Source of the DNA: Pseudomonas sp.
GTDB taxonomy: Bacteria; Pseudomonadota; Gammaproteobacteria; Pseudomonadales; Pseudomonadaceae
Direction: 5' to 3'
Length of the DNA: 6,463 bases
Assembly: GCA_029240955.1 (NCBI GenBank)
Contig: JARDZH010000119.1
Location: 1-6,463 of the forward strand
In this document: positions 1 through 5,834 of the stretch, one piece after another
How the letters are laid out: the number at the start of each line of letters is the position of its first letter
Numbering within the stretch: position 1 is the first letter of the stretch
The notes under the pieces: model-generated
Database searches by the model: none
Told to the model about the DNA's origin: nothing
Seen by the model: only the letters and a program-made list of their open reading frames with translations
Position numbers and translations under genes: made by a program

Positions 1-2
1 TG

Positions 3-137
3 GTCATGGAGGTCAACTCATCGCCGGGGCTCGAAGGCATCGAAGTGACCACCAGCAAGGACGTTGCCGGGATGATCATCGAATACCTGGAAAAAAACAG
101 CGGTCCGCACATGACCCGGACCAAAGGGAAGGGCTGA
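3..137 (+). CDS. rimK: RimK, ribosomal protein S6 glutamate ligase, C-terminal end only
   Basis: This is the 3' end of a gene that begins before the window: 44 codons and a TGA stop at 135-137. RimK is a cytoplasmic ATP-grasp ligase that adds glutamate residues to the C-terminus of ribosomal protein S6. The visible peptide starts [14 protein letters not shown], which matches the end of the ATP-grasp fold, where a Glu and an Asn in the E-V-N-S-S-P-G stretch coordinate magnesium. A typical final helix follows ([13 protein letters not shown]), then a basic tail ending TRTKGKG. The [12 protein letters not shown] signature with this tail length is characteristic of RimK, and the neighbourhood supports it because rimK lies near the amgS-amgR genes in P. 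aeruginosa. Related ATP-grasp ligases share parts of the motif, so a small doubt remains with only the tail visible. It converges on the kinase gene, with 241 bases between the two stops. Confidence 0.88.
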   Translation, partial: VMEVNSSPGLEGIEVTTSKDVAGMIIEYLEKNSGPHMTRTKGKG

Positions 138-162
138 ACCCAAAAGCAAACGCCACACCTAC

Positions 163-251
163 TGTGGGAGGGAGCGAAGCTCGCGACGCAGGCGACGCGG
201 TGTATCAGGCGGATCGGGTCATTGCCATCGCCAGCTTCGCTGCCCTCGTAC
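163..251. repeat. REP doublet (REPIN-like), decayed, GGGAGGGAGCGAAGCT family
   Basis: Two inverted REP-like arms lie at 164-188 and 226-251. Aligned as reverse complements they share the core AGCGAAGCT and differ by about four substitutions and one indel, so the pair is partly decayed. The first arm carries its own small hairpin (GAGC-GAA-GCTC). The interior contains GCGGTGTATCAG, a string I recognise from the middle of Pseudomonas REPINs. Such doublets are non-coding and are thought to be spread by RAYT transposases encoded elsewhere in the genome; none is present here. Lying between converging genes, it may form a transcript-end hairpin for either strand. Confidence 0.75.
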
Positions 252-275
252 AATAACCGGCGTGCAACGCTGTTT

Positions 276-362
276 GTAGGAGCCAGCTGGCTGGCGAAGC
301 GATGGATCAGGCGACCCATATTTGTGTCCTTACCGACGCTTCGCCAGCAAGCTGGCTCCTAC
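276..362. repeat. REP doublet (REPIN-like), GTAGGAGCCAGCTTGCTGGC family
   Basis: The two 26-base arms at 276-301 and 337-362 are inverted copies that differ at a single position (G against T at arm position 14). Each arm begins GTAGGAGCCAGCT and ends CTGGCGAAGCG. The right arm also folds on itself as GCCAGC-AA-GCTGGC. The 35-base interior contains GGATCAGGCGACC. This arm sequence is very common between genes in fluorescent pseudomonads. It lies 16 bases beyond the stop codon of the kinase gene, so it probably ends up in, or terminates, that transcript. It belongs to a different REP family from the neighbouring doublet and is much better preserved. Confidence 0.85.
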
Positions 363-378
363 GGAATAGTGCGCGCTT

Positions 379-1701
379 CTACACTGCATCCCTCGGCAGC
401 ATCAGGCCCAGCGGCAGGCGTACCCGCGCTTCAAGGCCGCCGCCCGAGCGGTTGCGCAGTTCCACGTTGCCGCCGTGCATCGACGCGATTCGCTTGACGA
501 TCGCCAGCCCCAGCCCTGTTCCTTTACCGCTACGCGCGCGATCACCCCGGATGAACGGGTTGAAAATGGTATCCAGCTCGGCCGGGTCAATACCGGCACC
601 ACGATCGAGCACGCTCAGCACTACGTACGGCGCATTCCGATCGCCCGACACATAAGCTGCCACTTCAATCCCGTTGCCGGCGTGATGCATGGCGTTGCCA
701 ATCAGGTTGGTCAGCAATCGCTTCATCGACACACGGCGTAACGGGAACGGCGGAATCGGCTCAAGACACAGACGAATGTGATCATCAGGACTGTTGAACG
801 GCGCCACGACTTCGCGCACCAGTTCGCTAAGGTCCACCTCCTCGATCTGCTCATCGCGACCATCGCGGATGAACGCGAGGAATTGATCCAGAATGGCGTC
901 CATGTCCTCGATGTCGCGGACCATGCCTTCGCTGAACTCGTTGTCGTTCATCAATTCCAGCGAGAGCCGCAGCCGGGTCAGCGGCGTGCGCAAATCGTGT
1001 GACACGCCGGCCAGCATCAACTCGCGCTCTTGCCCGGCCTGCTCGACGTCCTCCGCCATCTGGTTGAACGCGCGGTAAACCTCGGTCATTTCGCTGGGCG
1101 TATCGCTGATCGGCAAGCGCACGCTGCGGCCCTGGCCCAGCTGCCGCGCAGCGAAAACGAGACGTTTGAGCGGCTGATTGAGCTGGCGTACGAAAATCCA
1201 GGCGGACGCCGTCGACAGCAGACCGATCGCCAGGAACCAGCCCAGCACGCTCCAGATCTTCTGACCACGCAGCGGGTGCGGATACAGCGGCACTTTCAGC
1301 CAGCCGTCACCCAGGCTCGGCGCCCTGACCCACAACGCGGGCGGTGCATGGACCCGCAGGCGCACTTCGGTATCCGCACCCAGTTCGGCCTGCATCTGCC
1401 GTTGATAGATTTCGCTATAGGGCCAGTGCTGCTCGCCTTCCGGCACGCCGCCACCAACGACCCGAATCAGCCCCGCCGCCTCGGCAATCGCTTCCCGGTC
1501 GTCCTCGTTGGCCGCCCAATAAGCGCGCAACGTCAGCGCGACCCCGTGGCTGTATTGCCGGTCGACGAGCACATCTTCGTTCATCAGCAGGTAAACCAGC
1601 GTCAGCGCTTTGGAGAACAAAACGACGATGAGCACCAGCCAGAGCGTGCGCGAGAAAAAACTTTGCGGGAACCAGAGCGGAGTCTTCATAACTGCAGCCA
1701 T
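379..1701 (-). CDS. envZ: EnvZ/AmgS-type sensor histidine kinase
   Basis: Inner-membrane sensor kinase of 440 residues, partner of the OmpR-type regulator encoded just upstream. Visible parts in order: a first membrane helix at about 17-40, a periplasmic sensor of about 110 residues, a second membrane helix at about 150-171, a HAMP linker (about 172-224), and a dimerisation domain with the H-box SHDLRTPLTR. In that box His235 is the predicted phosphorylation site and Thr239 the usual phosphatase partner. The ATPase domain shows the N-box around NLIGNAMHH (Asn336), the G1 box DRGAGI (366-371), an F-box FNPFIRG, and the G2 box GKGTGLGLA (392-400). All catalytic residues are present. The gene order rimK - kinase - regulator - tex - thioesterase - gshA matches the region where the P. 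aeruginosa orthologue is called AmgS, which senses envelope damage from aminoglycoside-induced mistranslation. That role is inferred here from synteny. The start is uncertain: neither the ATG at 1701 nor the second ATG at 1689 (MKTPLWF) has a good ribosome site, and 1689 is at least as plausible. Confidence 0.95.
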   Translation of the reverse strand: MAAVMKTPLWFPQSFFSRTLWLVLIVVLFSKALTLVYLLMNEDVLVDRQYSHGVALTLRAYWAANEDDREAIAEAAGLIRVVGGGVPEGEQHWPYSEIYQRQMQAELGADTEVRLRVHAPPALWVRAPSLGDGWLKVPLYPHPLRGQKIWSVLGWFLAIGLLSTASAWIFVRQLNQPLKRLVFAARQLGQGRSVRLPISDTPSEMTEVYRAFNQMAEDVEQAGQERELMLAGVSHDLRTPLTRLRLSLELMNDNEFSEGMVRDIEDMDAILDQFLAFIRDGRDEQIEEVDLSELVREVVAPFNSPDDHIRLCLEPIPPFPLRRVSMKRLLTNLIGNAMHHAGNGIEVAAYVSGDRNAPYVVLSVLDRGAGIDPAELDTIFNPFIRGDRARSGKGTGLGLAIVKRIASMHGGNVELRNRSGGGLEARVRLPLGLMLPRDAV

Positions 1702-1768
1702 ACACTTTGCAGGATGAGCCAGGCTCGCAGAGTATGCGGGGCGTGGGCCAGCCGGGGTTACACATGCG

Positions 1769-1813
1769 AAAAACCAGTTAGGCCGATAATCCGAAGGTTA
1801 TCGACGTAACTGG
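1769..1813 (-). terminator. Terminator- or attenuator-like hairpin between the regulator and kinase genes
   Basis: Read on the minus strand, the mRNA would fold from 1813 to 1774 into one 40-base hairpin. The outer stem is CCAGTTA with TAACTGG (7 bp), followed by a C-C mismatch. The inner stem is 8 bp, with one G-U wobble, built on CGATAA with TTATCG. Then come a C-A mismatch and a C(UUCG)G tetraloop, among the most stable RNA loops known. Five T's follow at once (1773-1769). The hairpin begins 34 bases after the stop of the regulator gene and ends 67 bases before the kinase start. Hairpin plus T-run is the form of a Rho-independent terminator. With only five T's and two mismatches it may leak, letting some transcripts reach the kinase gene. 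Confidence 0.7.
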
Positions 1814-1847
1814 CAGGGACTTCAGCGCTCATGGAACAAGCGATTGG

Positions 1848-2588
1848 TCAGCGGTTTCCGGCACCATCAGGAACGAACACGTAGCCCACGCCCCAGACCG
1901 TCTGGATGTAGCGCGGCTTGGACGGGTCGGGCTCGATCAGGCGACGCAGACGCGAAATCTGGACGTCGATGGAGCGCTCCAGCGCATCCCATTCCCGACC
2001 GCGGGCAAGATTCATGAGCTTGTCGCGCGTCAGAGGCTCGCGCGCATGCATGACCAGCGCTTTGAGTACCGCAAATTCACCGGTGGTGAGCATGTGTACT
2101 TCGTCGCCGCGCTTGAGTTCGCGCGTCGCGAGCGACAGCACGTAATCGCCGAAGCTTACCGACTCGTCTTCGCTGCCCGGTGCGCCAGGTACCGGCGCGG
2201 CCTGACGGCGCAGAACGGCTTTGACGCGAGCCATCAGTTCATCAGGGTTGAAAGGCTTGGCCAGATAATCATCGGCGCCCAGTTCCAGGCCCTTGATCCG
2301 GCTCAACTCATCGCCCTTGGCGGTGAGCATGATGATCGGCACCTGATTGTTCGCTGCACGCAGACGGCGGCAGGCGGACAAGCCGTCTTCGCCGGGCAGC
2401 ATCAGGTCCAGGACCACGAGGTTGAACACCTCGCGGGACAGAAGTCGGTCCATCTGTTCAACGTTGGCTACCGCACGGGCACGATAACCCTTGCTGGTGA
2501 AAAAGCGCTCCAGAAGGCTGCTCAATCCCGGATCGTCATCAACGATCAGAATTTTTTCGCCTTCGGCATTTTGTGCAGTGCTGCTCAT
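1848..2588 (-). CDS. ompR: OmpR/AmgR-type response regulator
   Basis: Cytoplasmic DNA-binding response regulator of 246 residues, usual for the OmpR family, expected to take phosphate from the kinase encoded downstream. The receiver domain (about 11-125) has the acidic pocket at ILIVDDDPG (Asp17-Asp19), the phospho-acceptor Asp61 in VVLDLMLPGEDG, Thr89 in IIMLTA and Lys111 in LAKPF. A linker rich in Pro, Ala and Gly (about 128-143) leads to a winged-helix domain (about 145-239). That domain contains the recognition-helix region RSIDVQISRLRRLIE (205-219) and the terminal hairpin VWGVGYVFVP. The start is well supported: AAGGAG at 2595-2600 lies six bases before the ATG. The gene is divergent from tex. 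By synteny the P. aeruginosa orthologue is AmgR, which induces membrane-protein quality-control genes such as the protease gene htpX under aminoglycoside stress. The family name OmpR is safe; the AmgR role is inferred. Confidence 0.97.
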   Translation of the reverse strand: MSSTAQNAEGEKILIVDDDPGLSSLLERFFTSKGYRARAVANVEQMDRLLSREVFNLVVLDLMLPGEDGLSACRRLRAANNQVPIIMLTAKGDELSRIKGLELGADDYLAKPFNPDELMARVKAVLRRQAAPVPGAPGSEDESVSFGDYVLSLATRELKRGDEVHMLTTGEFAVLKALVMHAREPLTRDKLMNLARGREWDALERSIDVQISRLRRLIEPDPSKPRYIQTVWGVGYVFVPDGAGNR

Positions 2589-2635
2589 CGCATGCTCCTT
2601 TGATCTCGGGGCGCATTATGGCGTAGCTGCGGTGA

Positions 2636-2712
2636 TGCGCACCGTGTGCATTGTTAGCAGATTTTACGCGGGGTCACACGCAAGCAAATGCAGGCTGCGC
2701 ACAATAGTGCGC
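2636..2712. promoter_or_regulatory. Two inverted repeats sharing the half-site TGCGCAC
   Basis: Between the divergent regulator and tex genes there are two short inverted repeats. The first, 2636-2650, is TGCGCAC, one base, then GTGTGCA (one mismatch). The second, 2697-2712, is GCGCAC-AATA-GTGCGC, perfect over six base pairs. Both left halves read TGCGCAC and start exactly 60 bases apart (2636 and 2696). They flank the weak -10 candidate for ompR, so they could be operators, possibly for the regulator itself. I cannot name a protein that binds them, and short GC-rich palindromes also arise by chance. Confidence 0.3.
2661..2687 (-). promoter_or_regulatory. Weak candidate sigma-70 promoter for ompR
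   Basis: On the minus strand TAAAAT (2666-2661) matches five of six -10 consensus bases. TTGCTT (2687-2682) lies 15 bases upstream as a poor -35. A transcript would start near 2653, giving a leader of about 65 bases. A second -10-like string, CATAAT (2620-2615), is nearer the gene but has no recognisable -35. Neither is compelling. Confidence 0.25.
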
Positions 2713-2746
2713 TTGTCGGTCGATCCCCTATTCCGACTTCGCCGGG

Positions 2747-2752
2747 TATAAT
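2747..2752 (+). promoter_or_regulatory. Perfect -10 box, probable tex promoter
   Basis: A consensus TATAAT at 2747-2752 faces tex. The region 16-19 bases upstream (around 2722-2729, GATCCCCT) has no good -35, and the bases just before the box (GGG) do not make an extended -10. A start near 2759 would give a leader of about 128 bases before the tex ATG. Its position in the divergent gap and its exact consensus make it the best promoter candidate in the window. Confidence 0.5.
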
Positions 2753-2887
2753 GCGCCGCCCTCGAAGTCAGGCAACGCCGGACTTATGGCAGTTCGCCAG
2801 TTGAAAAAATAAACATTGGCGCACGTAGCCCGGGCCAGGCAACTCGCACAAAAGCCCAGTTTTTTGCTCACAATTCCAGGTGGTCTT

Positions 2888-5209
2888 ATGGACAGCATCA
2901 ACAGCCGCATCGCCGAAGAACTCGGCGTCCGCCCCCAACAGGTCGAAGCGGCCGTAGCACTACTGGATGAAGGCTCGACCGTGCCCTTCATTTCCCGCTA
3001 CCGCAAGGAAGTGACCGGCAGCCTCGATGACACGCAATTGCGCCATCTGGAAGAGCGCCTGCGCTATCTGCGCGAACTCGACGAGCGCCGCATCAGCATC
3101 CTCGCCAGCATCGAAGAGCAAGGCAAGCTGACCCCGGAACTGGCCCGCGACATCAAGCTCGCCGACACCAAGACCCGTCTCGAAGACCTGTACCTGCCGT
3201 ACAAGCAGAAACGCCGCACCAAAGGCCAGATCGCGCTTGAAGCCGGCCTGGGCGAACTGGCCGACGGTCTGTTCAGCGACCCGACGCTTGCACCCGAGAG
3301 CGAAGCTGCACGTTTCGTGAACGCCGAAAAAGGCGTGGCCGACGTCAAAGCGGCGCTTGAAGGCGCGAAATACATTCTGATGGAGCGCTTCGCCGAAGAC
3401 GCTTCGCTGCTCGACAAACTGCGCAGTTTCCTCAAGCAGGAGGCGGTGATCAGTGCCCGCGTCGTGCCTGGCAAGGAAGAAGAAGGCGCCAAGTTCCGCG
3501 ACTACTTTGAACACGACGAACCGCTCAAGAGCATGCCCTCGCACCGTGCCCTCGCGATCTTCCGCGGCCGCAACGAAGGCGTGCTGAGTTCGGCATTGAA
3601 AGTCGGCGAAGAGCTGCCCGGCACGCTGCACCCGTGCGAAATGATGATCGCTGAGCGCTTCGGCCTGCAGAATCAGAACCGCCCCGCTGACAAGTGGCTG
3701 GCCGAGGTGGTGCGCTGGACGTGGAAGGTCAAGCTGTACAGCCATCTGGAAACCGATCTGCTGGGCGAGTTGCGTGACGGCGCTGAAACCGAGGCCATTA
3801 ACGTTTTTGCCCACAACCTGCATGACCTGCTGCTGGCCGCTCCGGCCGGCCCGCGCGCCACCTTGGGTCTGGACCCTGGCCTGCGCACCGGCTGCAAGGT
3901 GGCTGTCGTGGACGCGACAGGCAAGCTGCTCGACTACGCGACCGTTTACCCGCATGTCCCGAAAAACCAGTGGGACCAGACCATCGCTGTGCTGGCCGCG
4001 TTATGCGCCAAGCACTCGGTCGACCTGATCGCGATCGGCAACGGCACGGCCAGCCGCGAAACCGACAAACTGGCCGGCGAGCTGATCAAAAAGTATCCAG
4101 GCCTGAAAATGACCAAAGTCATGGTCTCGGAAGCCGGCGCTTCGGTTTACTCCGCGTCGGAACTGGCTGCTAAGGAATTCCCGGACCTCGACGTGTCGAT
4201 TCGCGGCGCGGTGTCCATCGCGCGTCGTCTGCAGGACCCACTGGCCGAGCTGGTGAAAATCGATCCGAAATCCATTGGTGTCGGTCAGTACCAGCACGAC
4301 GTTTCCCAGCTGAAGCTGGCGCGGGGTCTGGACGCCGTGGTGGAAGACTGCGTGAACGCCGTCGGCGTTGATGTGAACACCGCATCCGTGGCGTTGCTGG
4401 CGCGTATTTCCGGCCTCAACACCACGCTGGCGCAGAACATCGTTTCCCACCGCGACGCCAACGGCGCGTTCAAGACGCGCGCTGCCCTGAAAAAAGTCAG
4501 CCGGCTTGGCGAGAAGACCTTCGAACAGGCGGCAGGCTTCCTGCGCGTCATGAACGGCGACAACCCGCTGGATTCCTCGGCGGTTCACCCGGAAGCCTAT
4601 CCGCTGGTGCAGCGCATTGCGGCGCAGACCGACCGCGACATCCGCTCGCTGATCGGCGATTCCTCGTTCCTCAAGCGTCTGGATCCGAAGAAATTCACTG
4701 ACGAGACCTTTGGTCTGCCGACCGTCACTGACATTCTGCAAGAGCTGGAAAAACCGGGCCGCGACCCGCGTCCAGAGTTCAAGACCGCTGAATTCCAGGA
4801 CGGCGTCGAAGAACTCAAGGACCTGCAGCTGGGCATGATCCTCGAAGGCGTGGTGACCAACGTTACCAATTTCGGCGCGTTCGTCGACATCGGTGTCCAT
4901 CAGGACGGTCTGGTGCATATCTCTGCGCTGTCCGAGAAGTTCATCAAGGACCCGCGCGAAGCCGTGAAGGCTGGTGATGTGGTGAAGGTTAAGGTCATGG
5001 AAGTGGACATTCCGCGCAAACGCGTCGGACTGTCGATGCGCATGAGCGACACCCCGGGCGAGAAAATCGACGGCGCTCGCGGCGCGCGTCCAGGTTCTGC
5101 GCCTCGCCAGCAAAGCAGCGCGCCACGGCGTGAAGCTGTTGCGGCCGCGCCCGCCAACAACGCCATGGCATCGCTGTTCGCCAACGCCAAACAGTTGAAG
5201 AAACGTTGA
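2888..5209 (+). CDS. tex: Tex/YhgF family RNA-binding transcription accessory protein
   Basis: Cytoplasmic nucleic-acid-binding protein of 773 residues, the normal Tex length. Tex proteins bind RNA through an S1 domain and have been linked to transcription control, toxin expression and stress tolerance; the exact biochemical role is still unsettled. Visible parts: an N-terminal helical Tex domain with the signature [18 protein letters not shown] (about 30-47), an RNase H-like YqgF domain opening at [11 protein letters not shown] (Asp329) and continuing through IGNGTASRE (384-391) and [12 protein letters not shown] (414-425), and tandem helix-hairpin-helix segments (about 490-560, [13 protein letters not shown]). 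An S1 domain follows at about 647-717 ([16 protein letters not shown] and HISALS), then a basic Ala/Arg/Pro/Ser-rich tail ending [12 protein letters not shown]. The chosen ATG has an AGGTGG ribosome site at 2878-2883. A TTG at 2816 in the same frame would add 24 residues not typical of the family. In E. coli, yhgF is also divergent from ompR, with greB between them, so this neighbourhood is old. Confidence 0.96.
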   Translation: MDSINSRIAEELGVRPQQVEAAVALLDEGSTVPFISRYRKEVTGSLDDTQLRHLEERLRYLRELDERRISILASIEEQGKLTPELARDIKLADTKTRLEDLYLPYKQKRRTKGQIALEAGLGELADGLFSDPTLAPESEAARFVNAEKGVADVKAALEGAKYILMERFAEDASLLDKLRSFLKQEAVISARVVPGKEEEGAKFRDYFEHDEPLKSMPSHRALAIFRGRNEGVLSSALKVGEELPGTLHPCEMMIAERFGLQNQNRPADKWLAEVVRWTWKVKLYSHLETDLLGELRDGAETEAINVFAHNLHDLLLAAPAGPRATLGLDPGLRTGCKVAVVDATGKLLDYATVYPHVPKNQWDQTIAVLAALCAKHSVDLIAIGNGTASRETDKLAGELIKKYPGLKMTKVMVSEAGASVYSASELAAKEFPDLDVSIRGAVSIARRLQDPLAELVKIDPKSIGVGQYQHDVSQLKLARGLDAVVEDCVNAVGVDVNTASVALLARISGLNTTLAQNIVSHRDANGAFKTRAALKKVSRLGEKTFEQAAGFLRVMNGDNPLDSSAVHPEAYPLVQRIAAQTDRDIRSLIGDSSFLKRLDPKKFTDETFGLPTVTDILQELEKPGRDPRPEFKTAEFQDGVEELKDLQLGMILEGVVTNVTNFGAFVDIGVHQDGLVHISALSEKFIKDPREAVKAGDVVKVKVMEVDIPRKRVGLSMRMSDTPGEKIDGARGARPGSAPRQQSSAPRREAVAAAPANNAMASLFANAKQLKKR

Positions 5210-5592
5210 TGGATATCCCGCAAGGCCTTACCGAGAGCGCCTATTTCAAAATGCTCGGTTGCGAGCTGAGGCGTCTTGATCAAGGCGTCGCTGAAGTGGC
5301 GTTGCCGCTGCAGGATCACCTGCGCAATCGAGGCAATGTGATGCACGGCGGGGCGATTTTCAGCCTCGTCGATATCGCCATGGGCCTGGCCTGTTCCAGC
5401 TCCCATGGTTTCGATCAGCGCAGCGTCACCATCGAATGCAAGATCAACTACGTGCGCGGCGTTTCAGAGGGCGAAATCCTCTGCATCGCCAAGGTCCTGC
5501 ACGCCGGCCGGCGCACGCTGGTGGTCGAGGCCGAGGTCGTGCAAGGCGACAAACTGGTGGCCAAGGCTCAGGGCACTTTCGCTGTGGTCTGA
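5209..5592 (+). CDS. PaaI-type hotdog-fold acyl-CoA thioesterase
   Basis: Small cytoplasmic protein of 127 residues, typical of single hotdog-domain thioesterases, which act as oligomers and hydrolyse acyl-CoA thioesters. The hallmark stretch is GNVMHGGAIFSLVDIAMGLA: His46-Gly47-Gly48 open the central helix and Asp55 lies where PaaI enzymes keep their catalytic acid (the same Gly-to-Asp spacing of eight as in E. coli PaaI). The strands SVTIECKINYVRGV and RTLVVEAEVVQGDKLVAKAQGTFAV complete the fold. The substrate cannot be told from the sequence; PaaI itself acts on phenylacetyl-CoA derivatives, but no phenylacetate genes are near. The ATG shares its A with the stop of tex (TGATG), and no strong ribosome site precedes it, so translation is probably coupled to tex. 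The P. aeruginosa locus also has a thioesterase gene between tex and gshA. Confidence 0.88.
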   Translation: MDIPQGLTESAYFKMLGCELRRLDQGVAEVALPLQDHLRNRGNVMHGGAIFSLVDIAMGLACSSSHGFDQRSVTIECKINYVRGVSEGEILCIAKVLHAGRRTLVVEAEVVQGDKLVAKAQGTFAVV

Positions 5593-5834
5593 CGGCAGGC
5601 AAGCTGCCAGAGCGCTTTTGCGCCAACTCACGCTAGCTGCGCGCGACCGAATTGGGGTAATTTCGGCACCATTAACGTGGTGCCGTGTCCATTTGGGCAG
5701 TACAGCGAAGAGCCATGATGGCGAGCGGGCGTTACCGACCAGACCAGGCGACAACGCCAGTTCCCTTCTTCACCCCTTGTAGACCGTCGTATCCACCCCC
5801 ATATCGGGGCGACCGATGCGTGAAGGATTCCACT
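5593..5834. other. Intergenic region between the thioesterase gene and gshA
   Basis: I find no convincing gene here. Just after the thioesterase stop are two small hairpins, GGCAG-GCAAG-CTGCC (5594-5608) and GCGC-TTTT-GCGC (5612-5623). They are too weak for me to call a terminator. A perfect 8-bp inverted repeat lies in the middle and is listed separately. Nearer gshA, CCCC-ATATC-GGGG (5797-5809) could fold 13 bases before the ribosome site. TTGTAG (from 5778) with CATATC 17 bases downstream matches the sigma-70 boxes at only three of six bases each, so no gshA promoter is assigned. Confidence 0.5.
5664..5685. promoter_or_regulatory. Perfect 8-bp inverted repeat upstream of gshA
   Basis: The arms CGGCACCA (5664-5671) and TGGTGCCG (5678-5685) are perfect complements around the six-base centre TTAACG. 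No T-run follows on either strand, so it is not an ordinary intrinsic terminator. The GCACC/GGTGC halves recall NtrC-type operators, but the eight-base gap between those halves is wider than the usual one. It could be an operator or an RNA hairpin in a leader or 3' end. The binding factor is unknown. Confidence 0.45.

Noticed and set aside
222..655. Short plus-strand open frames covering the REP region and the kinase 3' end
   Set aside because: They are built from REP repeat sequence and the antisense of the kinase gene; no family resemblance.
1733..1748. Minus-strand GG-N10-GC string before the kinase gene, a possible sigma-54 promoter
   Set aside because: Only the minimal GG and GC pairs match; the surrounding consensus bases (CAC after GG, TT before GC) are absent, so it is likely chance.
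1030..1809. Open frame of 259 codons on the plus strand across the kinase gene
   Set aside because: The translated protein is rich in Arg, Pro and Gln with no domain pattern, and it is opposite an intact kinase whose motifs are all in place.
2831..2865. GGGC/GCCC pair followed by six T's in the tex leader, as a possible attenuator
   Set aside because: The stem is only four base pairs with a loop of about 19 bases and two extra bases before the T-run, too weak to call.
2816..2887. Upstream TTG start that would add 24 residues to Tex
   Set aside because: The ATG at 2888 has a ribosome site and begins the usual family N-terminus ([13 protein letters not shown]), while the extra residues look like translated leader.
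2960..3955. Open frame of 331 codons on the minus strand inside tex
   Set aside because: It lies wholly opposite tex, its protein is low in recognisable motifs, and the stretch of stop-free codons follows from the strong GC bias at third positions of tex.
4001..5113. Open frame of 370 codons on the minus strand inside tex
   Set aside because: It is antisense to the HhH and S1 parts of tex, has no ribosome site or family motif, and is a shadow of the tex codon bias.
5594..5623. Small hairpins just after the thioesterase stop as a terminator
   Set aside because: The stems are four to five base pairs and the only T-run is four bases inside the second loop, so it does not fit an intrinsic terminator.
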